Source: Streptomyces varsoviensis
GTDB taxonomy: Bacteria > Actinomycetota > Actinomycetes > Streptomycetales > Streptomycetaceae
Direction of reading: 5' to 3'
NCBI RefSeq assembly: GCF_000718635.1
Contig: NZ_JOBF01000007.1
Span: 231,725 to 295,724, forward strand
Length of the DNA stretch: 64,000 bases
Positions 34,494-42,638 of the stretch are shown here, piece by piece. The notes under the pieces are model-generated. The model had not been told where the DNA came from and did no database searches. It saw nothing but the letters and a program-made list of their open reading frames with translations. A program made the position numbers and the translations under genes. Numbering within the stretch: the first letter of the stretch is position 1; every line of letters begins with the position of its first letter.

Positions 34494-34535
34494 ACGGGCC
34501 GCTGAACGCCGGTGATTGACGGCCCATCACCATCT

Positions 34536-34583
34536 GCCTGGGGGTGTGTTCCGGTCCTCGGAGACCGGAACACACCCCCAGGC
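34536..34583. terminator. 21-bp perfect hairpin ending NRPS cluster 1
   Basis: 34536-34556 (ending TGTGTTCCGGTC) pairs perfectly with 34563-34583 around the loop CTCGGA, between the convergent NRPS and NmrA-like genes. Confidence 0.88.
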
Positions 34584-34609
34584 CCCGAGGGCGTCAGCTC
34601 CGTCGCGTC

Positions 34610-35449
34610 TCAGCGGAAGGCGGCGATGTTGCGGGCGACCCAGTCGCCGAAGGAGTGCGGGGCGCGGCCGAGGACGCGTTCCACGTCCGGGCTGATGCTC
34701 AGTTCTTCCTGGGTGGGAGCGGAGATGATGTCCAGGGTGTCGTCGGCGAGTTCCGCGGGCACGGCCCGGACCATGCCGGCCTTGGCCTCGGCGCGGGTGA
34801 GTTCGTGGAACCGTACCGGCGTACCGAGCGCGGCGGCGATCGTCTCCGCCTGCTCCCGCGGCGTGATCACCTCCGGCCCGGTCAGGGTGTGGACCGCGCC
34901 GGCGTGCCGGTTCTCCAGCAGGCAGGCCGCCGCGACCTCGGCGATGTCCAGCGGGTCGACGACCGGCACCCCCGTGTCGCCGAAGGGGGCGGCGACCGTC
35001 CCTTCCGTACGGATGGACTCGGCCCACGCCAGGGCGTTGGAGGCGAAGCCGCCCGGCCGCAGGACGGCCCAGTCGAGGCCGGATGCCCGCAGCTTGTCCT
35101 CCAGGGCGCGCATCGCGATCCGCGTCGTGCCGTGCGGCCGCGTCGCCACGCCCTGCGAGGACAGCAGGACGACCTTGCCGACGCCCTGGGCCGCGGCCAG
35201 GTCGATGATGTCGCCCGGCCTCGCCTCGGGGGCGTGCAGGTCGCCGGAGAGCAGGAGGAACAGGGACTTCGCCCCGTCCAGCGCGGGCGCGAGGCCCGCG
35301 GGCTCGGCCAGGTCGGCCGTCACGTGCCGGACGCCTTCCGGTACCGCCGCGGCGTGCCGCGACACCGCTGTCACCTGCTCGCCCGCCTTGAACAGGGCCT
35401 GCGTCAGCGGCCGGCCGATGTTCCCGGTAGCCCCGGTCACCACGATCAT
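34610..35449 (-). CDS. NmrA-like NAD(P)-binding protein (atypical SDR)
   Basis: A 279-residue Rossmann-fold protein: MIVVTGATGNIGRPLTQAL (GxxGxxG) at the start, LFLLLSGDLHAPEARPGDI, VVLLSSQGVATRP, and WAVLRPGGFASNALAWAESIR in the middle. It lacks a clear YxxxK, as in NmrA/HSCARG or quinone-oxidoreductase-2-like sensors and reductases. The ATG at 35449 has GAGGAG 7 bases upstream. It is divergent from an HxlR regulator, a common arrangement for redox-responsive quinone or carbonyl reductases. Confidence 0.88.
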   Translation of the reverse strand: MIVVTGATGNIGRPLTQALFKAGEQVTAVSRHAAAVPEGVRHVTADLAEPAGLAPALDGAKSLFLLLSGDLHAPEARPGDIIDLAAAQGVGKVVLLSSQGVATRPHGTTRIAMRALEDKLRASGLDWAVLRPGGFASNALAWAESIRTEGTVAAPFGDTGVPVVDPLDIAEVAAACLLENRHAGAVHTLTGPEVITPREQAETIAAALGTPVRFHELTRAEAKAGMVRAVPAELADDTLDIISAPTQEELSISPDVERVLGRAPHSFGDWVARNIAAFR

Positions 35450-35523
35450 GTTCAGCTCCTCGTCGTCGTGCACTGCGTCATGCGCCGCGTTGCGCACCGC
35501 GGGAACCGACGCTAGAAGAGGGG

Positions 35524-35538
35524 CTTACTTTCCGTAAG
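35524..35538. promoter_or_regulatory. Inverted repeat in the NmrA-like/HxlR promoter
   Basis: CTTAC-TTTCC-GTAAG, midway in the 115-bp gap between the divergent genes, with a related GGTAAGCTCC at 35551-35560. A likely HxlR operator controlling both directions. Confidence 0.6.
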
Positions 35539-35564
35539 AACATACCCAGAGGTAAGCTCCAGGC

Positions 35565-35930
35565 ATGAAGGAAGGCGCGCAGCGTACGCACACCGCGACC
35601 ACCCCCCGGTATGACGTGTTTCACACCGACTGCCCGGCGCGCGACGTGATCGACCACGTGACCAGCAGGTGGGGCGTCTGGGTGCTGATCTCCCTGCGCG
35701 ACACCGACCTTCGGTTCTACGAGCTGCGCGACAGCATCCGCGGCGTCAGCGAGAAGATGCTCACCCAGACCCTGCGGGCGCTGGTCCAGGACGGCCTGGT
35801 CCGGCGGGAGGTCGAGCCGACGACGCCGCCTCAGGTCACGTACGGGCTCACCGAGTTCGGCCGGGAGATCGGCGAGCCGCTGACGGACCTGTTCGACCGG
35901 GTCACCCAGCGGCTGTCCACCGCGCCGTAG
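35565..35930 (+). CDS. HxlR-family transcriptional regulator
   Basis: A 121-residue winged-helix protein. CPARDVIDHVTSRWGVWVLISL, LRFYELRDSIRGVSEKMLTQTLRALVQDGLVRREVEP and VTYGLTEFGREIGEPL follow the HxlR profile, including the near N-terminal cysteine (DCPAR) that acts as the redox or aldehyde sensor in relatives such as YodB/HypR. It probably represses the divergent NmrA-like gene and responds to electrophile stress. Confidence 0.92.
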   Translation: MKEGAQRTHTATTPRYDVFHTDCPARDVIDHVTSRWGVWVLISLRDTDLRFYELRDSIRGVSEKMLTQTLRALVQDGLVRREVEPTTPPQVTYGLTEFGREIGEPLTDLFDRVTQRLSTAP

Positions 35931-36323
35931 CCCCCGCCTCCCTGGCCCACCCCTACGTCCCCGCCCGGGGCCCCGCCCACTGAGGTGGCATCAGCCGGCG
36001 AGCCCCTACCGCCGCCCCGCGGACCCGTACCGCTCAGCGGACTCACGCGGCTCAGCGGACTCACGCGGCCCGGCGAGCCCGTATCGCCCTGCGCGCCCGA
36101 AGCGCGGCGCGACGGTCGGAGGGCGGCGGTCGGCCAGGCGACGGCGACCGCGGAGAACGCCCAACCGTCCTTCCAGGCCATGCCCGCGCCCTCCGGCCAC
36201 GCCACGCCGGCCACGCCCATCAGGACGCAGGCGCCCAGCAGGACCAGGCCGAGCCGCAGAGAAGGGCGGGCGGGAGACGCCCCCGGGCCGTCGCCCGGCC
36301 GCGCGGCCCGTCACAATCGAGGG
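35931..36323. other. Intergenic region with a perfect 18-bp tandem repeat
   Basis: About 390 bp. CTCAGCGGACTCACGCGG occurs twice head-to-tail at 36033-36068. A minus-strand frame (35831-36220, MGVAGVAWPEGAGMAWKDGW at its start) has one weakly hydrophobic stretch and might encode a small membrane protein, but its second half is repetitive and it runs antisense into the HxlR gene, so I do not call it. Confidence 0.45.
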
Positions 36324-36764
36324 GTGTCCAAGAACAGCTCGCGCCGGCCACCGGCGATCGGCCCCGGTTCCCCGTGCCCCTGCGGCCTCGACTCCCCCTA
36401 CGGCGACTGCTGCGGCGCCCTGCACGGCGGGCGGCGCGAGGCTGCCACGGCGGAGCGGCTGATGCGGTCCCGGTACACCGCGTTCGTCGTCCGCGACGCC
36501 GCCTACCTCCTGCGGAGCTGGCACCCCTCCACCCGGCCGACCGGGCTGGACTTCGATCCGGACCAGCGGTGGACCCGGCTCGACGTCCTGGCGACGACGG
36601 GCGGCAGCGCGTTCCACACCGAGGGCACCGTCGAATTCCGGGCCCACTTCACCGTGCGGGGGCGCGCGGACGCCCAGCACGAGGACAGCCGCTTCGTACG
36701 GGACGAGGGGCGCTGGGTCTACCTGGGGCCCGTACCGCCGCCGGGCGCGCGGGCCGGCTTCTGA
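36324..36764 (+). CDS. YchJ-family SEC-C motif protein
   Basis: A 146-residue protein with CPCGLDSPYGDCCGALHGG near residue 19, a CxCx10CC zinc-binding SEC-C-like knuckle, then AATAERLMRSRYTAFVVRDAAYLLRSWHPSTRP and FRAHF, the NTF2-like domain of the UPF0225/YchJ family. Biochemical role unknown. GTG at 36324 is at the start of the conserved region with GAGG adjacent. Confidence 0.88.
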   Translation: MSKNSSRRPPAIGPGSPCPCGLDSPYGDCCGALHGGRREAATAERLMRSRYTAFVVRDAAYLLRSWHPSTRPTGLDFDPDQRWTRLDVLATTGGSAFHTEGTVEFRAHFTVRGRADAQHEDSRFVRDEGRWVYLGPVPPPGARAGF

Positions 36765-36779
36765 CGCACCCCCCGTGGT

Positions 36780-38075
36780 CTACCTCGGCCCCGCCCCCTC
36801 CCCCGTCGCGGTGAGCGGCCGCGGGTCCGGGGGGCCGGGGGCGCGGTCGGCGCGCCGCGCGTCGAGCCGGTCCCACAGGCTCAGCAGCGGGGTGGCCATC
36901 ACCGTCGTCACCAGGGCGACGACGACCAGCACGGCGAACATCGAGGGCGTCACGATGCCCGCCGCGAGCCCGATGTTGATCGCGATGAGCTGCATCAGGC
37001 CCCGCGCGTTCATCAGGGTGCCGACGCGCAGCGCGACCCCGGGCGGCTCACCCACCGCTCGGGCCGCCAGCCAGCAGGCGCCGAGTTTGCCGACGATGGA
37101 CACGGCGACGCAGCCGGCGGCGAAGAGCAGCAGGGACGGCTGCGCCAGCAGGGCGAAGTCGGTGTTCAGGCCGGAGTAGGTGAAGAAGAGGGGCAGGAAG
37201 ACGATGCGGCTGATCGGCGCGACGGCTTCCACGGTCCGGTCCACCGACGCCGACCGGGGGAAGACGACGCCGAGGCTGAACGCGCCGAAGACGGCGTAGA
37301 GCCCGATCCGGTCGGTGTACCAGGCGGCGATGAACAGCACGATCACGGTGATCAGCAGCAGGTCGTCGTCCGAGCGCCGGTCGGCGAGCGCCGTCATCCG
37401 GCCGCCCTTGCGGACCAGTACGGCGAGCACGGCGACCAGGCCGACGCCGCCGCCGACGGCGATGGCGAAGGGGCCCGCGCCGTCGCCCGCCATGCCCAGC
37501 ACGGCGGCGAGCAGCACCCAGGCCACCACGTCGTCCAGCGCGCCGCTGGCCAGGGACAGGGACCCGAACCGGGTGCCGACCAGCCCGCGCTCGGTGATGA
37601 TGCGGGCCAGCATCGGGAACGCGGTGATGGCGATGGTGACCCCGACGAACAGGGCGGACACGCCGACGGGGATGTCCGCCGGATAGACGTCGACGGCGTC
37701 GTGGGTGGCGAAGGTCAGCGCCATGCCGAGGGCCAGCGGCACGAGGATGCCCGCCGTCGAGACCGCCGCGGCCGGGCGCGCCACGGCCCGTATCCGGTCC
37801 GTGCGGAACTCGTACCCGGTCTGGAACATGAAGATCACCAGGCCGATCTGGCCGGCGACGAACAGGACGGGCCGCAGTTCCTGCGGGAAGAGCGTCTCCT
37901 CCACGCCGGGTGCCAGCAGCCCGAGGACGGAGGGGCCGAGGACGACCCCGGCGACCATCTCGCCCACGACGGGCGGCTGTCCGAGCGCGCGCAGGGCGCG
38001 GGCGACGACGCGGCAGGTGACCAGGATGACGACGGTGGCCAGGAAGAAGACGGGGCCTAGTTCGGTGGTGGACAT
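36780..38075 (-). CDS. Cation:proton antiporter (CPA2 family)
   Basis: A 431-residue membrane protein with about 12 helices. PPVVGEMVAGVVLGPSVLG in helix 2, FMFQTGYEF, ITAFPMLARIITERGL, LASGALDDVVAWVLLA (the DD-type ion-binding motif) and TLMNARGLMQLIAINIG are typical of KefB/NapA-like Na+/H+ or K+/H+ antiporters. No RCK/TrkA-N domain is attached. It starts 66 bp after the P450 gene in the same direction, perhaps co-transcribed. Confidence 0.9.
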   Translation of the reverse strand: MSTTELGPVFFLATVVILVTCRVVARALRALGQPPVVGEMVAGVVLGPSVLGLLAPGVEETLFPQELRPVLFVAGQIGLVIFMFQTGYEFRTDRIRAVARPAAAVSTAGILVPLALGMALTFATHDAVDVYPADIPVGVSALFVGVTIAITAFPMLARIITERGLVGTRFGSLSLASGALDDVVAWVLLAAVLGMAGDGAGPFAIAVGGGVGLVAVLAVLVRKGGRMTALADRRSDDDLLLITVIVLFIAAWYTDRIGLYAVFGAFSLGVVFPRSASVDRTVEAVAPISRIVFLPLFFTYSGLNTDFALLAQPSLLLFAAGCVAVSIVGKLGACWLAARAVGEPPGVALRVGTLMNARGLMQLIAINIGLAAGIVTPSMFAVLVVVALVTTVMATPLLSLWDRLDARRADRAPGPPDPRPLTATGEGAGPR

Positions 38076-38141
38076 CGCTGTGCGCCCTTCGGCTCAGGGG
38101 AGCGGGAAACCGGAAAGACGGTCGTGCGGGGCGCGCGCCGG

Positions 38142-39599
38142 TCAGCTCGCGTGCCCGCCATACGGGCAGGAGGACGGGGGCCCTTCCGCGACGGGACCGG
38201 CCGCCGGGGCGGTGGCCAGTGGGCGCCCCTCGGTGTCGTGGGCGGCGAAGTACCGTTCCGCCGGGCGGAGTCGGCGGGCGTCGAGGACCATCCAGGCGCC
38301 GAGGACGAGCTGGGCCCAGCCGCGCCCCACGTCCTCCCACCGGTCGCGCAGGCGCAGGAAGGTCCGTACGGCCGTCAGCCGGCCGCGCGGCAGCGGCCGG
38401 CCGCGGCGGACCAGCAGGCAGGGGGCGCGGTGCGGGATGGAGCGGGTGTGCGAGACGGGCGAGTCGAGCGTGAAGCGCTCCAGCACCTCGCGGGTCGCGG
38501 CGCGCATCGCCAAGGGGGCGAGCCGCCAGGCGGGGCAGGGGCGGTTGGCGGCGACGCCGAAGGGGATGTGGTGCGCCTCCCGGGCCGTCAGCCGGTCCCA
38601 GCGGGCGGGGTCGAACACCTCCGGGTCGGTGTATCCGGTGGCGTGGTACTCGGGGTAGTTGAAGCAGAGCACCGATCCGGCGGGGAGCACCGCGCCCCCG
38701 CCGAGGGGGATGTCGTCGGTGCTGATGCGGTGGGCGACGCCGAACAGCGGGTAGAGCCGCAGGGTCTCGTTGAGGACGTTGGAGAAGTAGCGCTCGTCGG
38801 TCGGGTCCGCGGCCAGGGCGTCCTGGGTGGCGGGGTGCTGGGCGAGTACGAGCAGCAGGTGCGCCATGGCCTCGGACATCTGCACCACGGCCGTGTTGAA
38901 GTACGTGCCCTGGAGGTAGTAGGCCTGTTCGGCCGGGGTCAGGCTCGCGGGCAGCCGGTGCGGCACCTCGCCGGCGGCGATCCGGCGGCGCAGATAGCGG
39001 GTGAGCCGGTCGCGGCGGCGCAGATGGCGCGGGCGGACGCATTTGAGGGAGTTCACGACGTCCTCGGCGTTGGCGACGATGAGCGCCCGGGCGTGCGCGG
39101 GGCACGGTTCGCGGAAGACGAGTCCGTAGAAGAACTCCGCCCATACGGGCATCATGAGGTCGCGCAGCCGTACGAGGGCGGCGGGGCCGGTGACGGCCTG
39201 GTCGAGGACGCGGGCGGCGCTGCGCGCGGCGGCGTCCGCCAGGTCCTGGCTGGGGCCGGCGAGGATGGTGAGGGTGGTGCGGGCGACCTCGTCGTAGCGG
39301 GGGCCGTTCTCCAGGTGTTCCTGGTGGACTTCGGCGCCGGGGGCGAGCCAGTACCAGAAGAGGTCGGAGAGGGCGGCGCCCCGGCTGCGGCCGCCGGCCG
39401 CGGGGTGCGAGTAGATCTCCTGGAACCGGTCGGCGCCGACGGTGGCGTTGGGGAAGGCGATGCCCTCCTCCCCGTTGACCTTGGCGAAGAGCCTCATCCG
39501 GGCGGAGACGACGAGGCCGGGGAGCCAGTAGGGCGTGGTGAGGGCGAGAGCGGCGGTGAACGCGCCGGCGGCCGCGCGTCGGCGACGGCGGATCGTCAT
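38142..39599 (-). CDS. Cytochrome P450 with atypical I-helix
   Basis: A 485-residue P450. The ExxR motif NETLRLYP and the haem ligand loop PFGVAANRPCPAWRLAP (Cys near residue 400) are clear. The N-terminus has a hydrophobic segment (AGAFTAALALTTPYWLPGLVV), unusual for soluble bacterial P450s. The I-helix, normally AGxDTT, reads LQGTYFNTAVVQMSEAMAHLL: Thr and Ala occupy the acid and threonine positions used for oxygen activation. It may use a different proton path or act as an isomerase or peroxygenase. ATG at 39599 has AGGAG 7 bases upstream; it lies 91 bp after the hydroxyacid oxidase gene and probably belongs to its operon. Confidence 0.85.
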   Translation of the reverse strand: MTIRRRRRAAAGAFTAALALTTPYWLPGLVVSARMRLFAKVNGEEGIAFPNATVGADRFQEIYSHPAAGGRSRGAALSDLFWYWLAPGAEVHQEHLENGPRYDEVARTTLTILAGPSQDLADAAARSAARVLDQAVTGPAALVRLRDLMMPVWAEFFYGLVFREPCPAHARALIVANAEDVVNSLKCVRPRHLRRRDRLTRYLRRRIAAGEVPHRLPASLTPAEQAYYLQGTYFNTAVVQMSEAMAHLLLVLAQHPATQDALAADPTDERYFSNVLNETLRLYPLFGVAHRISTDDIPLGGGAVLPAGSVLCFNYPEYHATGYTDPEVFDPARWDRLTAREAHHIPFGVAANRPCPAWRLAPLAMRAATREVLERFTLDSPVSHTRSIPHRAPCLLVRRGRPLPRGRLTAVRTFLRLRDRWEDVGRGWAQLVLGAWMVLDARRLRPAERYFAAHDTEGRPLATAPAAGPVAEGPPSSCPYGGHAS

Positions 39600-39640
39600 G
39601 TACTCGCTCCTGTCTCGTCGTCGCTCGTGTCCGCGGGGCA

Positions 39641-39705
39641 CTGACAGCTCGTCATATCGCTGCCCCTGCCCGCAGGACGCTGACAGCTCGTCACGTCGCT
39701 GCCCC
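39641..39705. repeat. 26-bp direct repeat, two copies 39 bp apart
   Basis: CTGACAGCTCGTCA followed by TATCGCTGCCCC (39641-39666) and by CGTCGCTGCCCC (39680-39705). Each copy contains TGAC-N5-GTCA, a short inverted repeat. The second copy overlaps the end of the hydroxyacid oxidase gene; the first is 42 bp upstream of the P450 start. Possibly paired operators controlling an internal promoter. Confidence 0.65.
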
Positions 39706-40809
39706 CCTCTCCGGGCCGCCGAGGCCCGGCTGGTCGTCGAACCGGCCGCGGGTGACGACGAGGTCGGGGGTGAGGTCGGCGGGCCGGCTGCCACCGCAGA
39801 GCGCGAGTACGTGGTCGAACTCGGCGCGCAGCAGCTCCAGTACGTGCGTGACGCCGCGTTCGCCGTCGGCCGCGAGGCCCCACAGCGCGGGGCGGCCGAT
39901 GCCGACGGCGGTGGCGCCGAGGGCCAGGGCGATCGCCGCGTCGGAGCCCCTGCGGACGCCGCCGTCCAGGAGTACGGGCACGCGTCCGGCGACCGCGGCC
40001 ACGATGCGGGGCAGCGCTTCGACGGCGGCGGGGGCGGCGTCGAGCTGGCGGCCGCCGTGGTTGGAGACGAGCAGCGCGTCGATGCCCTCGGCGACGGCGA
40101 TGCGGGCGTCCGCGGGGTGGAGTACGCCCTTGAGGACGACGGGCAGCGTGGTGTGGGCGCGCAGTCGGCGCAGGTCGTCCCAGGAGAGCGCGGGCGACAT
40201 GGCGATGTCGCGGGGGCGGTCGCCGTCGGCGCCGGGGAGGTGGCGCATGTTCTCGGTGGCGAGGCCGGGCGGCAGGTCGTCGAAGCCGTTGCGGGCGTCG
40301 CGTTCGCGGCGGCCGAAGACCGGCGAGTCGGCGGTGATGACGAGGGCGGTGCAGCCCGCCTGTTCGGCCCGGTCGACGAGGGCGCGGGTGATGTCGGGTT
40401 CGGGCTGGAGGTAGAGCTGGAACCATACGGGCGCGTCGGCGCGTACGGCGCGGGCGGCGGCGGTGACCTCGGCGACCGGCACGGTCGAGGCCATGGAGGC
40501 GATCAGGACGGTGCCGGCCGCCGCCGTGGCGCGGGCGGTGGCGCGTTCGCCCTCGGGGTGGGCGAGGCGGTGGAAGGCGGTGGGCGAGACGAGGACGGGC
40601 ATGGTGAGCCGGTCGCCGAGGAGGGCCAGGGTCAGGTCCCGGTGGGCTGCCCCGCGCAGCACGCGGGGCAGCAGCGCGAGGCGGTGGAAGGCGCGTTCGT
40701 TCTCCCGCGCGGCGCGTTCGTCGGCGGCGCCTCCGGCGAAGAAGTCGTCATGGGCGGGGGCGAGCCGTTTTCGCGCCTGTTCGCGCAGGTCCGCCAGGGT
40801 GGGGATCAC
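39691..40809 (-). CDS. FMN-dependent 2-hydroxyacid oxidase/dehydrogenase
   Basis: A 372-residue TIM-barrel flavoenzyme of the glycolate oxidase/lactate oxidase/mandelate dehydrogenase family, oxidising an L-2-hydroxyacid to the 2-oxoacid. VSPTAFHRLAHPEGERATARA, VWFQLYLQPEPDIT, LVITADSPVFGRRERDARNGF, LVSNHGGRQLDAAPA (catalytic His-Gly-Gly-Arg) and VPVLLDGGVRRGSDAAIALALGA are present. In NRPS settings such enzymes (Hmo) supply arylglycines, but substrate cannot be inferred here. The GTG start overlaps the stop of the flavin monooxygenase gene as GTGA. Confidence 0.9.
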   Translation of the reverse strand: MIPTLADLREQARKRLAPAHDDFFAGGAADERAARENERAFHRLALLPRVLRGAAHRDLTLALLGDRLTMPVLVSPTAFHRLAHPEGERATARATAAAGTVLIASMASTVPVAEVTAAARAVRADAPVWFQLYLQPEPDITRALVDRAEQAGCTALVITADSPVFGRRERDARNGFDDLPPGLATENMRHLPGADGDRPRDIAMSPALSWDDLRRLRAHTTLPVVLKGVLHPADARIAVAEGIDALLVSNHGGRQLDAAPAAVEALPRIVAAVAGRVPVLLDGGVRRGSDAAIALALGATAVGIGRPALWGLAADGERGVTHVLELLRAEFDHVLALCGGSRPADLTPDLVVTRGRFDDQPGLGGPERGAAT

Positions 40810-42407
40810 GGCCGGCGGGCCTGGAGCCGGCCGTCGAGTCGGGTGCGCAGGAAGGAGAGCAGCGGGGCGCGGTGCACGTCCTCGCTGTTCCACTCGTTCT
40901 CCAGGTTCTCGGTGAGGTGGTGTTCGCCGATGGGCTCGCCGTCGCCGCCGGCCCGGTGGTAGCGGACGACGGGGTGCAGGTAGCGGCCGTCGAGTCCGCT
41001 GGTGGACTGCTGGGAGACGCGGCCCGCGGTGATGTCGAACGGGTTGACCAGGTCGTGGTCGGCGCCGTATTCGAGGGTGATGGCGGCGTAGCTGTCGACG
41101 TCGCCGAAGCGGCCGTCGGCGACGGCCCGGTGGAGGTGGTCGACGGGGACTTCCTCGCAGTAGCGCAGCGTGCCGTCCGGGCCGACGAGGACGGCGTCGG
41201 CGAGGAATCCGAAGAGCTGGAAGAGCGCGGAGCTGCGGTTGACGCGCTCGATCACGGCGTCGGTGGCCGCCTCGGGCGTGCCGGGGAGGTCGCGGGTGGG
41301 CCAGTGGCGGCCGTGATAGCGCTGTTCGAGGATGCGGTGCAGGGCCCGGACGTTGTACCGGAAGCCGTGAATGAATCCGCTGGTGGTTTTCTTGAAGTCC
41401 CGGGACTGCGTGATGGTTCCAGCGAAGTACAGGTCGGGCACCTTCGTCGATTCCCAGGCGTCGTTGAGCGCCGGGAATCTGTCGTTGATGACCATTTCCG
41501 GTCGGCATTCCGGGGCGAGCAGCGAGGCGTCGAAGCGGAATCCGGTGGCCAGGATCACCCGGTCGTAATGTATCTCCTTGACGATTTCGTTCACCCGGTC
41601 GAAGGCGACCGCCACGGTATAGGAGGAGTCGGCGTGCCGCTCTATGCGCTGAATGCGGCCGTCCAGCAGCGCGTTTTCCAATTTGAGCTGGTACGTGTCC
41701 AGGAAGTTGTTGTTGACGGCGCGGAGGTGGCCGACGAAGTGGGTCTGCCAGGCGAGTTTCAGCGAGCCGGGTCCCGCGACGTGGATGACCGCGGCCTTCT
41801 CCGTGAGGTGGTCGGCGGTCTCGAAGGCGGAGTTGCCGCGGCCGATGATCAGGACGCGGGAGCCGGTGAAGTCGGCGGCGTCCATGGTGACCTCGTCGTA
41901 GCGCTCCGCCGTCTCCACGCCCTCGATGTCGGGCACGTACGGGCGGGTGAAGCCGGTGGCCATGATGAGCCGCTTCGCGCGGTAGGCGCTGCCGTCCTCG
42001 GCGCGGGCGACGAAGTCGTCGTCGGGGCGGGTGATCTCGGTGACGCGGGTGCCGTAGCGGATGCGCAGCCGGTGCTCGGCGGCGTAGTCGGCGAGGTAGC
42101 GGACATAGTCGTCGGCGGCCGGGAAATAGCGTTCGGTGTAGGTGGTGAAGAGGGGGGCGCGCTCGTCACTGAGGAGCGAGTTCCAGTCGGTGCGCATCCT
42201 GCGCTCGGGGTCGTCCGAGGTGGTGTGCACCTTGTTGATGGATATGAGGGTGCGGTGTCGCGGGAAGCGTGTGAAGAACGTACCCGGGGCGGTTCCGGAT
42301 TCCACGATGAGGTAGCTTCGCCCCGCTCGTCCCAGGAAATATCCCGCCTGTAATCCGGCGGGTCCGCCACCGACAATGAGGTAGTCGACCGATTCTTCAG
42401 TGGTCAT
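40806..42407 (-). CDS. Flavin-dependent monooxygenase (FOXRED2/FMO-like)
   Basis: A 533-residue two-dinucleotide-binding flavoprotein. FAD site YLIVGGGPAGLQAGYFL at residues 9-25, NAD(P) site VLIIGRGNSAFETADHL near 190, and ATG motifs RLIMATGFTRPYVP and RVILATGFRFD. No classical Baeyer-Villiger FxGxxxHxxxW motif was seen. The ATG at 42407 has AGGAGA 6-7 bases upstream. It is first gene of a minus-strand run with the hydroxyacid oxidase and P450, divergent from an acyl-AMP ligase; the four genes probably tailor or make one small molecule. Confidence 0.87.
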   Translation of the reverse strand: MTTEESVDYLIVGGGPAGLQAGYFLGRAGRSYLIVESGTAPGTFFTRFPRHRTLISINKVHTTSDDPERRMRTDWNSLLSDERAPLFTTYTERYFPAADDYVRYLADYAAEHRLRIRYGTRVTEITRPDDDFVARAEDGSAYRAKRLIMATGFTRPYVPDIEGVETAERYDEVTMDAADFTGSRVLIIGRGNSAFETADHLTEKAAVIHVAGPGSLKLAWQTHFVGHLRAVNNNFLDTYQLKLENALLDGRIQRIERHADSSYTVAVAFDRVNEIVKEIHYDRVILATGFRFDASLLAPECRPEMVINDRFPALNDAWESTKVPDLYFAGTITQSRDFKKTTSGFIHGFRYNVRALHRILEQRYHGRHWPTRDLPGTPEAATDAVIERVNRSSALFQLFGFLADAVLVGPDGTLRYCEEVPVDHLHRAVADGRFGDVDSYAAITLEYGADHDLVNPFDITAGRVSQQSTSGLDGRYLHPVVRYHRAGGDGEPIGEHHLTENLENEWNSEDVHRAPLLSFLRTRLDGRLQARRP

Positions 42408-42481
42408 TGTTTTCTCCTGTTCGGCGGGGAGAGTGGAACGACAGTACTTGATAGTTAAAGAACGACACCAGACCGCGTTTT

Positions 42482-42497
42482 TGTGACCTACATCACA
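42482..42497. promoter_or_regulatory. Perfect CRP/FNR-family site
   Basis: TGTGACCTACATCACA matches TGTGA-N6-TCACA exactly, in the gap between the divergent monooxygenase and acyl-AMP ligase genes (75 bp upstream of the former, 142 bp upstream of the latter). Streptomyces Crp is reported to bind GTG-N6-GNCAC-like sites and to influence secondary metabolism. The gap is also AT-richer (TTGATAGTTAAAGAACG). Confidence 0.7.
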
Positions 42498-42638
42498 CCA
42501 ACTTCCGATGGCTGCGAAGTCCGTTGGCGATAACTTGTGAGCGGCCCTCCGGCCCATTGCGCCGCCCCGATCCCACCGCATCGGGCCGGTGGGATCACGG
42601 CGCATTCCAGCCATTCGCACCCCGGAGCGGAAACAAAA

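Noticed and set aside
35831..36220. Possible small membrane protein on the minus strand
   Set aside because: Only one weak hydrophobic stretch, repetitive second half, and an antisense overlap with the HxlR gene; start unclear.
39641..39705. Minimal CRISPR array
   Set aside because: Only two repeats with a 13-bp gap and no cas genes; better explained as operator repeats.
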